Origin: Streptomyces sp. NRRL S-350
GTDB lineage: Bacteria > Actinomycetota > Actinomycetes > Streptomycetales > Streptomycetaceae
DNA length: 64,000 bases
Reading direction: 5' to 3'
Assembly (NCBI RefSeq): GCF_000719705.1
Contig: NZ_JOHO01000011.1
Coordinates: 124,001 to 188,000 of the forward strand
Part shown: piece by piece, positions 47,195-55,719 of the stretch
How the letters are laid out: every line of letters begins with the position of its first letter
Position numbering within the stretch: the first letter of the stretch is position 1
Translations under genes and position numbers: made by a program
Notes under the pieces: model-generated
Told to the model about the DNA's origin: nothing
What the model saw: the letters and a program-made list of their open reading frames with translations, nothing else
Database searches by the model: none

Positions 47195-48595
47195 TCAGTG
47201 CGCGCTGCGGCCGGTCAGGTAGCCCAGCAGGTCCTGGCGGGTGACGATGCCCTGCGGCTTGCCCTCGACCAGCACGACGGCCGCGTCCGCCTTCTCCAGC
47301 ACGGTCATCAGGTTGGTGACGGTCTCGCCCGAGCCGACCACCGGCAGCGGCTTGGACATCACCTTGTCCAGGGTGTCGCTCAGCTCGATCTCCTTGGCGA
47401 AGATGCCCTCCAGCAGCAGCTTCTCCACCACCGAGCCGATCACCTCGCCGGCCATGATGTCCGGGTGCCCGGCCCCGGGCGAGACCACCGGCATCTGCGA
47501 GACGCCGTACTCGCGCAGCACCCGGACCGCCTCGGCGACCGTCTCGTTCGGGTGCATGTGGACGAACTGCGGGACGCCGCCCTGCTCGATGGACTCCTTG
47601 CGGGCCAGCACCTCGCCGATGTGCGCCTCGTCGGTGGACGACGGCAGGAAGCCGTAGTCGGCCATCCAGTCGTCGTTGAAGATCTTCGACAGGTAGCCGC
47701 GGCCGCCGTCCGGCAGCAGCACCACGACGACGTCGTCCGGGCCGAGCCCGCGGGCGACCTCCAGCGCGGCCACCACGGCCATGCCGCAGGAGCCGCCGAC
47801 CAGCAGGCCCTCCTCCTTGGCCAGGCGGCGGGTCATCTGGAACGAGTCCTTGTCGGAGACGGCGACGATGCCGTCCGCGACGGCGCGGTCGTAGGCGGTC
47901 GGCCAGAAGTCCTCACCGACGCCCTCGACCAGGTACGGCCGGCCGGTGCCGCCGGAGTAGACCGAGCCCTCCGGGTCGGCGCCGATCACCTTGACCTTGC
48001 CGCCCGAGACCTCCTTCAGGTAGTTGCCGGTGCCGGAGATGGTGCCGCCGGTGCCGACGCCCGCCACGAAGTGGGTGATCTTCCCGTCGGTCTGCTCCCA
48101 CAGCTCCGGACCGGTGGAGTGGTAGTGCGAGGCCGGGTTGTCCGGGTTCGAGTACTGGTCCGGCTTCCAGGCGTTCGGGGTCTCCCGGACCAGGCGGTCG
48201 GAGACGTTGTAGTAGGAGTCCGGGTGCTCGGGGGCGACGGCGGTCGGGCAGACGACCACCTCGGCGCCGTACGCGCGAAGAGTGTTGATCTTGTCGGTCG
48301 AGACCTTGTCCGGGCAGACGAAGATGCACTTGTAGCCCTTCTGCTGGGCCACGATCGCCAGGCCGACACCGGTGTTGCCGGAGGTCGGCTCGACGATGGT
48401 GCCGCCCGGCTTGAGGGCGCCCGAGGCCTCGGCGGCCTCGATCATGCGCATCGCGATGCGGTCCTTCACCGAGCCGCCGGGGTTGAAGTACTCGACCTTC
48501 GCCAGCACGGTCGCGCTGATGCCCTCGGTGACCTTGTTCAGCTTGACCAGCGGCGTGTTGCCGACCAGGTCGATGATCGAGTTGTGGTACCGCAC
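47195..48595 (-). CDS. cbs: Cystathionine beta-synthase
   Basis: PLP enzyme that condenses serine and homocysteine to cystathionine. The N-terminal fold has the PLP lysine in NPGGSVKDRIA, PTSGNTGVGLAI and GTGGTISGTGNYLKE. The C-terminal third carries a pair of CBS domains (VSQMPVVSPGAGHPDI and AAVVLVEGKPQGIVTRQDLL). Start GTG 48595 has GGAGG seven bases upstream, and the mature N-terminus VRYHNSIIDLVGNTPLV is the family beginning. The 466-residue length matches actinobacterial Cbs. The open frame upstream to 48847 is not coding. Confidence 0.94.
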   Translation of the reverse strand: MRYHNSIIDLVGNTPLVKLNKVTEGISATVLAKVEYFNPGGSVKDRIAMRMIEAAEASGALKPGGTIVEPTSGNTGVGLAIVAQQKGYKCIFVCPDKVSTDKINTLRAYGAEVVVCPTAVAPEHPDSYYNVSDRLVRETPNAWKPDQYSNPDNPASHYHSTGPELWEQTDGKITHFVAGVGTGGTISGTGNYLKEVSGGKVKVIGADPEGSVYSGGTGRPYLVEGVGEDFWPTAYDRAVADGIVAVSDKDSFQMTRRLAKEEGLLVGGSCGMAVVAALEVARGLGPDDVVVVLLPDGGRGYLSKIFNDDWMADYGFLPSSTDEAHIGEVLARKESIEQGGVPQFVHMHPNETVAEAVRVLREYGVSQMPVVSPGAGHPDIMAGEVIGSVVEKLLLEGIFAKEIELSDTLDKVMSKPLPVVGSGETVTNLMTVLEKADAAVVLVEGKPQGIVTRQDLLGYLTGRSAH

Positions 48596-48834
48596 GGGGG
48601 TCCTCCCGGTCTTTGGGCATGCGAGTGCATTCGGTACTGCAAAGCCTAGGCCGTGGCACGCGCACCAGCGCTCCCTCCTCTCCACCTCCCCCCACCGGCC
48701 CTCCCCCGTACTCCCGCCCGGCCCCCGCGGCCTCCCCCAATGGCCCACCCCCGCCGGTACTCGCGCCCCCGGCGCGGGTAGGAGGGGAGTACGCCCCCGG
48801 GAGGGGCGGCAGGAGGACGTGAAGGGGGTGCCGG

Positions 48835-49929
48835 ATGCCAGGCGCACAGGACTCGCGGGCCCGGGTGGCCCGGCGGATCGCGACCGCGGCGGCGTACGGC
48901 GGCGGCGGGCTCGGACTGCTCGGCGTCGGCGTGGTCGGCCTGCTGCTGACCGAGAGCAAGCTCGCCATCCAGGCCATCGGCGCGCTGGAGACCGTCCCGC
49001 CCAGGGCGGACGGCGTGTACGGCGAGGACTTCGCGGACGTCGCGGCCGCCCCGCAGCCGCCGCTGGTGCTGGCCGTCCTCGGGGACTCCACCGGGGCCGG
49101 CCTCGGGGTGGCGCGGGCCCGGGAGACCCCGGGCGCCCTGCTCGCCGCCGGTCTGGCCTCGGTGGCCGAGCGCCCCGTCCGGCTGGTCAACGTGGCCCGC
49201 TCCGGCGGCCGCTCGGCCGACCTCTCCGGCCAGCTGGAGCAGGCGCTGCCGTACCACCCGGACGTCGCCGTGATCATGATCGGCGCCAACGACGTGACCC
49301 GGCACAGCCCGGCCCAGCTGGCCGTCCGCCAGCTCGGCGAGGCCGTCGCCGCACTGCGCGCGAACGGCTGCCACGTGATCGTCGGCACCTGTCCGGACCT
49401 CGGCACGATCAAGCCGGTGCGGCCGCCGCTGCGCTGGGTGGCCCGGCGGCTGAGCCGGCAGCTGGCCGCCGCGCAGACCATCGCGGTGGTCGAGGCGGGC
49501 GGCCGGACGGTCTCGCTGGGCTCGCTGCTGGGCCCGGAGTTCGCCGCGCGCCCGGAGATGTTCGCCGCCGACCGCTACCACCCCTCCGCCCAGGGCTACG
49601 CGACGGCCGCGATGGCCGTGCTGCCCTCGGTCTGCGCCGCGCTCGGCCTCTGGCCCGAGGAGGAGCGCCCGAGCGCGCCGCTCCCGGGCGACGCGGTGCT
49701 GCCGGTCGCGGTGGCCGCCGCCGCGGCGGCCGGGCGGGCGGGCACCGAGGTGGCGGCCGTCGAGGCGGAGGGTGCGGGCCACCGCTGGGCCCTGCTGCGC
49801 CGGCGCCTGCGGGTCGGGCTGCCCGGCTCGGGCCCGGTGGGAGGGCTCCACCCCGAGCCGCCTCCGGACGCCCCCGGAGCGCCCGGGAATACGTCGGCCA
49901 GCTCACACGCTGCTGCGGGTGACGCCTGA
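48835..49929 (+). CDS. SGNH/GDSL-type hydrolase with N-terminal membrane helix
   Basis: Probable esterase or lipase facing the outside of the cell. An N-terminal helix (GLGLLGVGVVGLLLTESK) acts as anchor or signal. The SGNH blocks are AVLGDSTGAGLG (catalytic Ser), ARSGGRSADL, MIGANDVT and the final pair in AADRYHPSAQGY (Asp and His). The C-terminal 120 residues are low-complexity Ala/Gly/Pro. 364 residues. The thiolase gene follows 66 bases later on the same strand. Confidence 0.9.
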   Translation: MPGAQDSRARVARRIATAAAYGGGGLGLLGVGVVGLLLTESKLAIQAIGALETVPPRADGVYGEDFADVAAAPQPPLVLAVLGDSTGAGLGVARARETPGALLAAGLASVAERPVRLVNVARSGGRSADLSGQLEQALPYHPDVAVIMIGANDVTRHSPAQLAVRQLGEAVAALRANGCHVIVGTCPDLGTIKPVRPPLRWVARRLSRQLAAAQTIAVVEAGGRTVSLGSLLGPEFAARPEMFAADRYHPSAQGYATAAMAVLPSVCAALGLWPEEERPSAPLPGDAVLPVAVAAAAAAGRAGTEVAAVEAEGAGHRWALLRRRLRVGLPGSGPVGGLHPEPPPDAPGAPGNTSASSHAAAGDA

Positions 49930-49995
49930 CCTACCAGGCGGTAACTTTCCTCCCGGACGCCAGGTCCGCCGCCGCCACCCAGCGAGGAGCCCGCC

Positions 49996-51216
49996 ATGCC
50001 CGAAGCCGTCATCGTCAGCGCCGCCCGTTCGCCGATCGGCCGGGCCTTCAAGGGCTCGCTCAAGGACGTCCGCCCGGACGACCTGACCGCCCACATCATC
50101 CAGGCCGCGCTGGCCAAGGTGCCGCAGCTGGACCCGCGCGAGATCGACGACCTGATGCTGGGCTGCGGCCTGCCCGGCGGCGAGCAGGGCCACAACCTGG
50201 CCCGCATCGTGGCCGTCCAGATGGGCATGGACTACCTCCCCGGCGCCACCATCACCCGCTACTGCTCCTCGTCGCTGCAGACCACGCGGATGGCACTGCA
50301 CGCGATCAAGGCGGGCGAGGGCGACGTCTTCCTCTCGGCCGGCGTGGAGACCGTCTCGCGCAGCGTGAACGGCACCTCGGACGGCATGCCGGGCACCATG
50401 AACCCGCTCTTCGACGAGGCGCAGGCCCGCACCGCCAAGCGGGCCGAGCAGGGCGGCGGCGAGTGGCACGACCCGCGCGAGGACGGCCTGCTGCCGGACG
50501 CCTACATCGCGATGGGCCAGACCGCCGAGAACCTGGCCGCGCTCAAGGGCATCACCCGCGCCGAGCAGGACGAGTTCGGCGTCCGCTCCCAGAACCTCGC
50601 CGAAGCCGCCATCGAGGCCGGCTTCTGGCAGCGCGAGATCACCCCGGTCACGCTCCCCGACGGCACCGTGGTCAGCGCGGACGACGGCCCGCGCGCCGGC
50701 GTCACCGTGGAGGGCGTCTCGGGCCTGAAGCCGGTGTTCCGCCCCGACGGCACCGTGACCGCGGGTAACTGCTGCCCGCTGAACGACGGCGCGGCCGCGC
50801 TGGTCATCATGTCCGACACCAAGGCCCGCGAGCTCGGCATCACCCCGCTCGCCCGGGTCGTCTCCACCGGTGTCAGCGCGCTCTCCCCCGAGATCATGGG
50901 CTACGGCCCGGTCGAGGCCTCCAGGCAGGCGCTCAAGCGGGCCGGCCTGACCATCGACGACATCGACCTGGTCGAGATCAACGAGGCCTTCGCCGCCCAG
51001 GTGATCCCCTCCTACCGCGACCTCGGCGTCGACCTGGACAAGCTGAACGTCAACGGCGGCGCCATCGCGGTCGGCCACCCCTTCGGCATGACCGGCGCGC
51101 GGATCACCACCACGCTGATCAACTCCCTGCAGTGGCACGACAAGCAGTTCGGCCTGGAGACCATGTGCGTCGGCGGCGGGCAGGGCATGGCGATGGTCAT
51201 CGAGCGCCTCAGCTGA
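49996..51216 (+). CDS. Acetyl-CoA C-acyltransferase (thiolase)
   Basis: Thiolase of fatty-acid or related beta-oxidation, cleaving or forming 3-ketoacyl-CoA. The nucleophilic cysteine is in TRYCSSSLQ, the histidine in [11 protein letters not shown] and the second cysteine in [13 protein letters not shown] (with residues read as [11 protein letters not shown]). N-terminus [20 protein letters not shown]. The length of 406 residues is normal. ATG start with GAGGAG upstream. FadA-like acyl length preference cannot be set from sequence. Confidence 0.94.
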   Translation: MPEAVIVSAARSPIGRAFKGSLKDVRPDDLTAHIIQAALAKVPQLDPREIDDLMLGCGLPGGEQGHNLARIVAVQMGMDYLPGATITRYCSSSLQTTRMALHAIKAGEGDVFLSAGVETVSRSVNGTSDGMPGTMNPLFDEAQARTAKRAEQGGGEWHDPREDGLLPDAYIAMGQTAENLAALKGITRAEQDEFGVRSQNLAEAAIEAGFWQREITPVTLPDGTVVSADDGPRAGVTVEGVSGLKPVFRPDGTVTAGNCCPLNDGAAALVIMSDTKARELGITPLARVVSTGVSALSPEIMGYGPVEASRQALKRAGLTIDDIDLVEINEAFAAQVIPSYRDLGVDLDKLNVNGGAIAVGHPFGMTGARITTTLINSLQWHDKQFGLETMCVGGGQGMAMVIERLS

Positions 51217-51278
51217 CCTCCCCGCCACCCTCCGAAGGGTCTGGACCACCCATTTGGAGTGACAGTGCGTAATTGAGG

Positions 51279-51307
51279 GCCGGATCACACCGCGAGGTCG
51301 ATCCGGC
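51279..51307 (+). terminator. Hairpin after thiolase gene
   Basis: GCCGGATC (51279-51286) pairs with GATCCGGC (51300-51307). A further ATTTCCG-GCC-CGGAAAT repeat lies at 51321-51337. Confidence 0.6.
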
Positions 51308-51506
51308 TCTCTTTTCGCTCATTTCCGGCCCGGAAATCGACACTGCGGAGCGGATCAACTCCTCTGCGTATAACGGTGTTACCTAACAATTTGGGGACAA
51401 GAGCGAAAGTCACGGACGAATTGGACATTCGCCACTGCGGTAACTCCCCCGCATGCGGCAGTGTGGAGACGTAACCCCGTTCCGCTCCTCGCTAGGAGTA
51501 CGTTCC

Positions 51507-52448
51507 GTGAGCGCCGTCTACACCATCCTGCTGCTGGTCCTGATCACCATGTCGACCGCCGTCCTGCTGCGCCTGCGCGGGCTCTCCCGCCGGCTGGACG
51601 CCCGGGCCGCGGCCCCGGCCGTGCCCGCGCCGGTCGACGAGGCCGCGATACGCCGGGCCGTCACCGAGGCCCTCGCCGCCGACCGCGAGCGGGAGATCAC
51701 CGAGGCCCGGGCGTTCTGGGCCGAGCAGGAGGCCCGCGCCGCCGAGGACGCGCCGCTGTTCGACTCCCCGTTCCTCGGCGCCTTCTCCGGCGCCGAGGAA
51801 TGGCCCCTCTTCTTCCCCCGCCCCACCGGCCCGCAGGACGCCGCCGACAACGCCGGGACGATGGACCCGGAGTTCGGCGAGGCGCTGCGCTCCGCGCTGG
51901 AGGACCTGATCGGCGAGGACGGCACCGGCCCGGCCGAGCCCGGCACCGACGGCGGCGCACCGCTGCGCCCCGGCCACCCCGTGGGCGAGACCACGAAGGA
52001 CGCCAGGGCCCGCCGCGAGGCCGACCTGCTGGCCACCGGCCTGGAGGCCGGGCTGCTGGACCCCGACCCGGTCGCCGAGGAGGTCCCGGTCGCCGCGCCC
52101 GACCCGCGCCGCCACCCCTCGCACCCGGACTTCGTGCCGAGCCAGGCGCCGTCCCGCGAGTGGACCGACACCCGGCTGGCCGCCCTCGCCGAAGAGGCCG
52201 TCGCACTGATCGACGTCCGCCCCGGCCCGCTGGGCACCCTGGACGTGTACGGCTTCGCCGACGGCACCACCCTCTGCGTGGCCCCGGGCGACCGGGAGGC
52301 CGCCTACCGGCTGATCGACGCGGTCCGTGCCGGCGAACACGTCCGACTGCTCGGCGGCTCGCGCTTCTCCGGTTCGTACTCGCTGACCTTCTCCACCGAC
52401 GACGAGGCCGTCTACGTGCTCGCGGACCGTGTCGTCGCCAGCATCTGA
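51507..52448 (+). CDS. Single-pass membrane protein of unknown function
   Basis: 313 residues. The N-terminal helix (VYTILLLVLITMSTAVLLRLRG) is followed by an Ala/Glu-rich coiled coil, a linker with FDSPFLGAFSGAEEWPLFFPRP, and a C-terminal folded part (AVALIDVRPGPLGTLDVYG, YSLTFSTDDEAVYVLADRVVASI). Start GTG 51507 has AGGAG eight bases upstream; the in-frame start at 51453 has none. I recognise no family. It stands alone between two terminators. Confidence 0.8.
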   Translation: MSAVYTILLLVLITMSTAVLLRLRGLSRRLDARAAAPAVPAPVDEAAIRRAVTEALAADREREITEARAFWAEQEARAAEDAPLFDSPFLGAFSGAEEWPLFFPRPTGPQDAADNAGTMDPEFGEALRSALEDLIGEDGTGPAEPGTDGGAPLRPGHPVGETTKDARARREADLLATGLEAGLLDPDPVAEEVPVAAPDPRRHPSHPDFVPSQAPSREWTDTRLAALAEEAVALIDVRPGPLGTLDVYGFADGTTLCVAPGDREAAYRLIDAVRAGEHVRLLGGSRFSGSYSLTFSTDDEAVYVLADRVVASI

Positions 52449-52465
52449 CGCCGGACCACGAACAG

Positions 52466-52515
52466 CACCGCACCAGCAGCACCGCACCGCACCGCACCGC
52501 ACCAGCAGCACCGCA
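52466..52515. repeat. CACCG/CAGCAG short repeats
   Basis: The run of CACCG units flanked by CACCAGCAGCACCG copies lies between the membrane protein gene and the terminator. Confidence 0.7.
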
Positions 52516-52519
52516 CAGC

Positions 52520-52572
52520 GCGCCGAAGGCCGGCCGGGTCAAGGGGTTACCGACCCGGCCGGCCTTCGGCGC
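52520..52572. terminator. Perfect 21-bp bidirectional terminator stem
   Basis: 52520-52540 pairs without error with 52552-52572, with an 11-base loop, between convergent genes. Confidence 0.85.
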
Positions 52573-52590
52573 GTCCGGCCGCGGCAGCCG

Positions 52591-52935
52591 TCAGGCGCAG
52601 AGCGCCGCCGTCTCCCGCACCGCCGCCACCGCCGCTGCCAGCACCTCGCCGGCCGCGGCCGGCCCGTCCGGCAGCGCCGCGAGCGCGGCAGCCAGGTCGT
52701 GCCCGGCGACGGCCAGTTGGTCCCCCACCGCGAAGGCCCCGGCGTCCGGGAACTCCCGCGCCGGCCCGCCCTCCGCCACCAGCGCCAGCGCGGCCAACCG
52801 CCGGGCCAGTTCCAGCGCGGCGGCCGCCCGCGACTCGTGTCCGGGCACGGCGCCCAGCAGCTTGCTCTGCGGCAGGGAGCGGAACCGGTCCGCCAGGGAG
52901 TCGACGGCTTCGACCAGGGGCTCTACGTCATGCAT
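52591..52935 (-). CDS. Hypothetical helical protein (114 aa)
   Basis: Starts ATG 52935 (MHDVEPLVEAVDSLADRFRSLPQ); the larger open frame upstream runs through the Bax inhibitor gene in another frame and is not coding. Ala-rich helices (ALELARRLAALALVAEGG, DLAAALAALPDGPAAAGEVL) dominate and no membrane segment is clear. It lies 83 bases after the Bax inhibitor gene on the same strand. The family was not recognised. Confidence 0.65.
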   Translation of the reverse strand: MHDVEPLVEAVDSLADRFRSLPQSKLLGAVPGHESRAAAALELARRLAALALVAEGGPAREFPDAGAFAVGDQLAVAGHDLAAALAALPDGPAAAGEVLAAAVAAVRETAALCA

Positions 52936-53018
52936 GGCAGCGAGCCTAGGCGAAAAGCCGCCGGGCCCCGGAGCGAGTCGCTCCGGGGCCCGGCGGCAGT
53001 GGTTCACGGCGGGGTGCG

Positions 53019-53891
53019 TCAGTCGTCGCCGCGCAGGATCGCGATCAGCCGCAGCATCTCGACGTAGATCCAGACCAGCGACAGGGTGAGCCCGAAGGCG
53101 GCCCGCCACGACTCGCGCTGCGGCGCGCCCTGGGCGATGGCCTCCTCGATCGCCGCGAAGTCCAGCGACAGGAAGAACGCACCCAGACCGATGCCGACCA
53201 GGCCGACCACGACGCCCAGCGGGCCGGAGCGCAGCCCCATGTCGGCGCCGAACGCCATCGCGACCAGGTTGACCAGCATCAGCAGCACGAAGCCCATCGC
53301 GATCGCGATGCCGATCCTCGTGTAGCGCGGGGTGACCCGGATCCGGCCGCTCTTGTAGGCGAACAGCATCGCCCCGAAGACCGCCGCCGTGCCCAGCACC
53401 GCCTGGATCACGATGCCGTTCAGCACCGTGTTGAAGACGTGCGACACGGCGCCGATCGCGAAGCCCTGGAGAGCCGCGTACGCCAGGATCAGCGGCGGGC
53501 TGACACTGCGCTTGAAGGCGATGACCAGGTAGACGACGAAGGCGACCACCGAGGCCGCGGCCGCGTACCCGTAGTTCTCGAACGGCAGCGCGAACCAGGC
53601 CACGGCCCCGGCCGCGACGAGGGTCAGCAGCGTCATGGCGGTGCGGGCGACCACGTCGTCGAGCGTCATCCGCCCGGTGGCCGCCGGGCCGGCCGTCGGG
53701 CCGTTGTACATCAGGTACAGCTGGTCGTCGGTCAGCGAGCCCTGGCCCTGCGGCTGCTGGGCGTACGGGGTGCCGGCGTAGGGGTTGGCGCCGGGCGGGC
53801 CCCCGGCCTGCGCGGTGCTGCCGAAACCCGCGTAGCCGGAGTCGCGGGAGAAGGACCCCTCCCGCGAGAAGACCGGGTTGCTGCTTCTCAT
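53019..53891 (-). CDS. Bax inhibitor-1/YccA family membrane protein
   Basis: Seven-helix membrane protein of the UPF0005/BI-1 type, thought to be a calcium-leak channel; the bacterial role is uncertain. A Gly/Pro/Tyr-rich cytoplasmic N-terminus (YAGFGSTAQAGGPPGANPYAG) precedes the helices from about residue 78. The family end pattern is seen in FFLSLDFAAIEEAIAQGAP and SLVWIYVEMLRLIAILRG. The 290-residue length is typical. This is the last gene that looks like chromosomal core in the window. Confidence 0.93.
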   Translation of the reverse strand: MRSSNPVFSREGSFSRDSGYAGFGSTAQAGGPPGANPYAGTPYAQQPQGQGSLTDDQLYLMYNGPTAGPAATGRMTLDDVVARTAMTLLTLVAAGAVAWFALPFENYGYAAAASVVAFVVYLVIAFKRSVSPPLILAYAALQGFAIGAVSHVFNTVLNGIVIQAVLGTAAVFGAMLFAYKSGRIRVTPRYTRIGIAIAMGFVLLMLVNLVAMAFGADMGLRSGPLGVVVGLVGIGLGAFFLSLDFAAIEEAIAQGAPQRESWRAAFGLTLSLVWIYVEMLRLIAILRGDD

Positions 53892-54031
53892 TGCTCATTC
53901 CCTCCGTGGCGGCACTGCACCGCCCCGCGTACAAGGGTAATGGCTTGGCAAAAATTCCGGGATACGCCGCGAGGAGGATCCGGTGAACGACGCCCGGCGG
54001 GGGCGCCGTCGGAGCCCCCGCCGTCGGTCGG

Positions 54032-54056
54032 TGCCCGGAGCCGGACTCGAACCGCC
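54032..54056 (-). other. tRNA 3'-end-like fragment, possible attachment-site remnant
   Basis: Read on the minus strand it ends GGTTCGAGTCC-GGCTCCGGGCA: a T-loop (TTCGAGT) with stem GGCGG/CCGGC (one mismatch) and a 3' acceptor strand TCCGGGC plus A. No matching GCCCGGA 5' strand lies within 90 bases, so there is no whole tRNA. A bare 3' end at the edge of an accessory region is what integration into a tRNA gene leaves behind. Confidence 0.4.
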
Positions 54057-54210
54057 GAGGTCGCCCCCTCTGACCTGCGGCGATGCCGTGGCCTGCGCGA
54101 ATCTCCCCGCATCTCCCCGAATCGGCCCGGCATTCCAGACGCCGCCTCTGATGATTGGCCGGAAACCGCCCACGCGGCTCGCGGTCGGCTCCCGAGTCCC
54201 GGCAGCACAA

Positions 54211-54238
54211 CGGCCCCGGCGGAGAACCGCCGGGGCCG
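54211..54238 (-). terminator. Terminator ending the accessory operon
   Basis: A perfect 12-bp stem (54211-54222 with 54227-54238) with an AGAA loop lies 14 bases after the MazG-like stop codon. Confidence 0.8.
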
Positions 54239-54252
54239 GATCGGGAGCGTCA

Positions 54253-54594
54253 TCAGGTCGTCGGCCCGGGCGCCAGGCCCGCCCGGGACACGAGGCGACG
54301 CAACCTGTCGTTGAGCGCGGTCTCCCCGTCCCCGGAGACGGTGTGCAGCGCGACCATGGCGGTCACGACGACGTCGGCCAGCTCCTCCTGGACGTCCTCC
54401 CAGGTGTGAGACCGCCCCTTGCGGGGGTTGCCACCCATCGCCCCGGTCACCGCCTCGGCGACCTCGCCGGCCTCTTCGGTGATCTTGAGGATGCGGAGTA
54501 GCTGGACCTCGCTACGCGACATCCCCGCAGGGACCGCGTCGTCCAGCCAGCCGACCAGCGACTCCACCTGCTTCCACGCCGGGTCTTCATCCAT
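54253..54594 (-). CDS. MazG-like nucleotide pyrophosphohydrolase
   Basis: 113-residue all-alpha NTP pyrophosphatase type, hydrolysing non-canonical or signalling nucleotides to monophosphates. The metal-binding pattern is ITEEAGEVAEAV (ExxE) followed by EELADVVVTAM (ExxD). ATG 54594 overlaps the end of the NUDIX gene by eight bases, so it is translated from the same message and is the last gene before the terminator. The actual nucleotide substrate is unknown. Confidence 0.85.
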   Translation of the reverse strand: MDEDPAWKQVESLVGWLDDAVPAGMSRSEVQLLRILKITEEAGEVAEAVTGAMGGNPRKGRSHTWEDVQEELADVVVTAMVALHTVSGDGETALNDRLRRLVSRAGLAPGPTT

Positions 54595-55069
54595 GCCAGT
54601 TCCTCTCGTGCGGTTCGGACGGGGCATCCGGCCAGCCGTTGACGCTGTGCGGCTCGCCCTTCACGTACGCAGTGATGCCGTCGGCGTTGTACGGCACCGT
54701 GTTCTCCGGGAGAGCGGACGGTTCGACCCAGAGCAGGCCGGCGCACTTCTCCGGCTCACGGTTGACCGGCTCGCCCTTCCACCTGCTGGTGGCCATGAAC
54801 CAGCCGATGCGGGTGTGCCCCTCCGGCGCGCGGTGGTGCATCACGTGGACGGTGCGGAGGTCGTCGGGGTCGATGACCGCCCCGACCTCCTCCTCCGCCT
54901 CTCGGACGGCGGCCTCCGTGACGCTCTCCCCCTCCTCGACCTTGCCGGAGGGGAGGTTGAACATCCCGTCGCCGTAGCCGGTGTTCGCCCGCTCGGCCAG
55001 GAGGACCTGGCCGTCGTCGCGTTCGAGAATCACCATGACGTCGACAACCGGGAGTTGGGGTGCTGCCAC
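54587..55069 (-). CDS. NUDIX hydrolase (intact catalytic box)
   Basis: 160 residues. The NUDIX box is complete: G42-x5-E48-x7-R56-E57-x2-E60-E61-x-G63 within SGKVEEGESVTEAAVREAEE. Such enzymes cleave nucleoside diphosphate linked compounds. The GTG at 55069 has GGAAGG nine bases upstream; the upstream open frame is not conserved in style. It starts 38 bases after the kinase-like gene. Compare the NUDIX-fold protein at 59404, in the same gene group, that has lost these residues. Confidence 0.88.
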   Translation of the reverse strand: MAAPQLPVVDVMVILERDDGQVLLAERANTGYGDGMFNLPSGKVEEGESVTEAAVREAEEEVGAVIDPDDLRTVHVMHHRAPEGHTRIGWFMATSRWKGEPVNREPEKCAGLLWVEPSALPENTVPYNADGITAYVKGEPHSVNGWPDAPSEPHERNWHG

Positions 55070-55107
55070 CGCGCTGCGCCTTCCGTACGGGCGGGGCCCG
55101 GGCGGGG

Positions 55108-55719
55108 TCAGGCCGCGAGGAGCCCCAGTTCGCTCACCCGGTCGGCGATCCACCGCACCCGGGACTGTGTGTCCAAGGATGTCGGAAGATCCACCATCTT
55201 CACGCCGGTCGCGGCGCAGGCTTCATGGACGGCCGCGGCGGTTGCGTCCTGGAGGTCGATCACCTTCTCCCGCATCCGGTCGCCGCCGGAGCGCTGGTCG
55301 AACCGGTCGCGGCAGTGGACGATCAAGTCGACGGAGGCGGGCATCCAGGCCCGGCACATGGCCTCCATCGACGCGATGACCGCGTGGTTCACCGGGTCGG
55401 TGCGGTCGAGGACGAGGCGGGCGTACGCGAGGACGTTGGCCGGCGTCTTGTCCGTGATGAGCAGGGTGTGGTGCCGCGATCCGCGCAGGATCGTGGAGAG
55501 CTGGACGGCGAAGGCGTCGAGTTCGGCGGTGAGGTCGAAGGTCCCCTGGCCGTGCAAGACGATCTCCTCCAGGAACGGGTTCACCCGGGCGGGCTCCCCG
55601 GTGCACGCCACGTTGACCCCCCTCTCGCGGTAGTAGGAGGTGAGGGCGTGGACCAGCGTGGTCTTCCCGGCGGCCGCGGTTCCCTCGACGGCTACGACGG
55701 TGCAGGTGCGGATGGACAT
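55108..55719 (-). CDS. P-loop kinase, thymidylate-kinase/AAA_28-like
   Basis: 203 residues. The P-loop is VEGTAAAGKTTL (Lys19), followed by TGEPARVNPFLEE, which recalls the TREP region of thymidylate kinases, and by LLITDKTPANVLAYARLVLD in the place of the tmk lid/DR motif. A nucleotide or nucleoside kinase role is likely, but the substrate residues do not match thymidylate kinase fully. ATG 55719 lies inside the end of the exonuclease-like gene (28-base overlap). Confidence 0.75.
   Translation of the reverse strand: MSIRTCTVVAVEGTAAAGKTTLVHALTSYYRERGVNVACTGEPARVNPFLEEIVLHGQGTFDLTAELDAFAVQLSTILRGSRHHTLLITDKTPANVLAYARLVLDRTDPVNHAVIASMEAMCRAWMPASVDLIVHCRDRFDQRSGGDRMREKVIDLQDATAAAVHEACAATGVKMVDLPTSLDTQSRVRWIADRVSELGLLAA

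Larger units (their letters stand above)
53892..54252. other. Boundary region between core and accessory genes
   Basis: About 360 bp without a gene. It holds the tRNA-3'-end-like fragment near 54032 and the terminator at 54211. Open frames here (for example 53895-54173) have no family similarity. Confidence 0.5.

Noticed and set aside
48596..48847. N-terminal extension of cystathionine beta-synthase to 48847
   Set aside because: The extension is low-complexity, and the GTG at 48595 has a strong ribosome site and the family N-terminus.
54030..54130. A complete tRNA gene near 54030-54120 on the minus strand
   Set aside because: Only the T arm and the 3' acceptor strand are present. The 5' acceptor strand and an anticodon arm could not be found within 90 bases.
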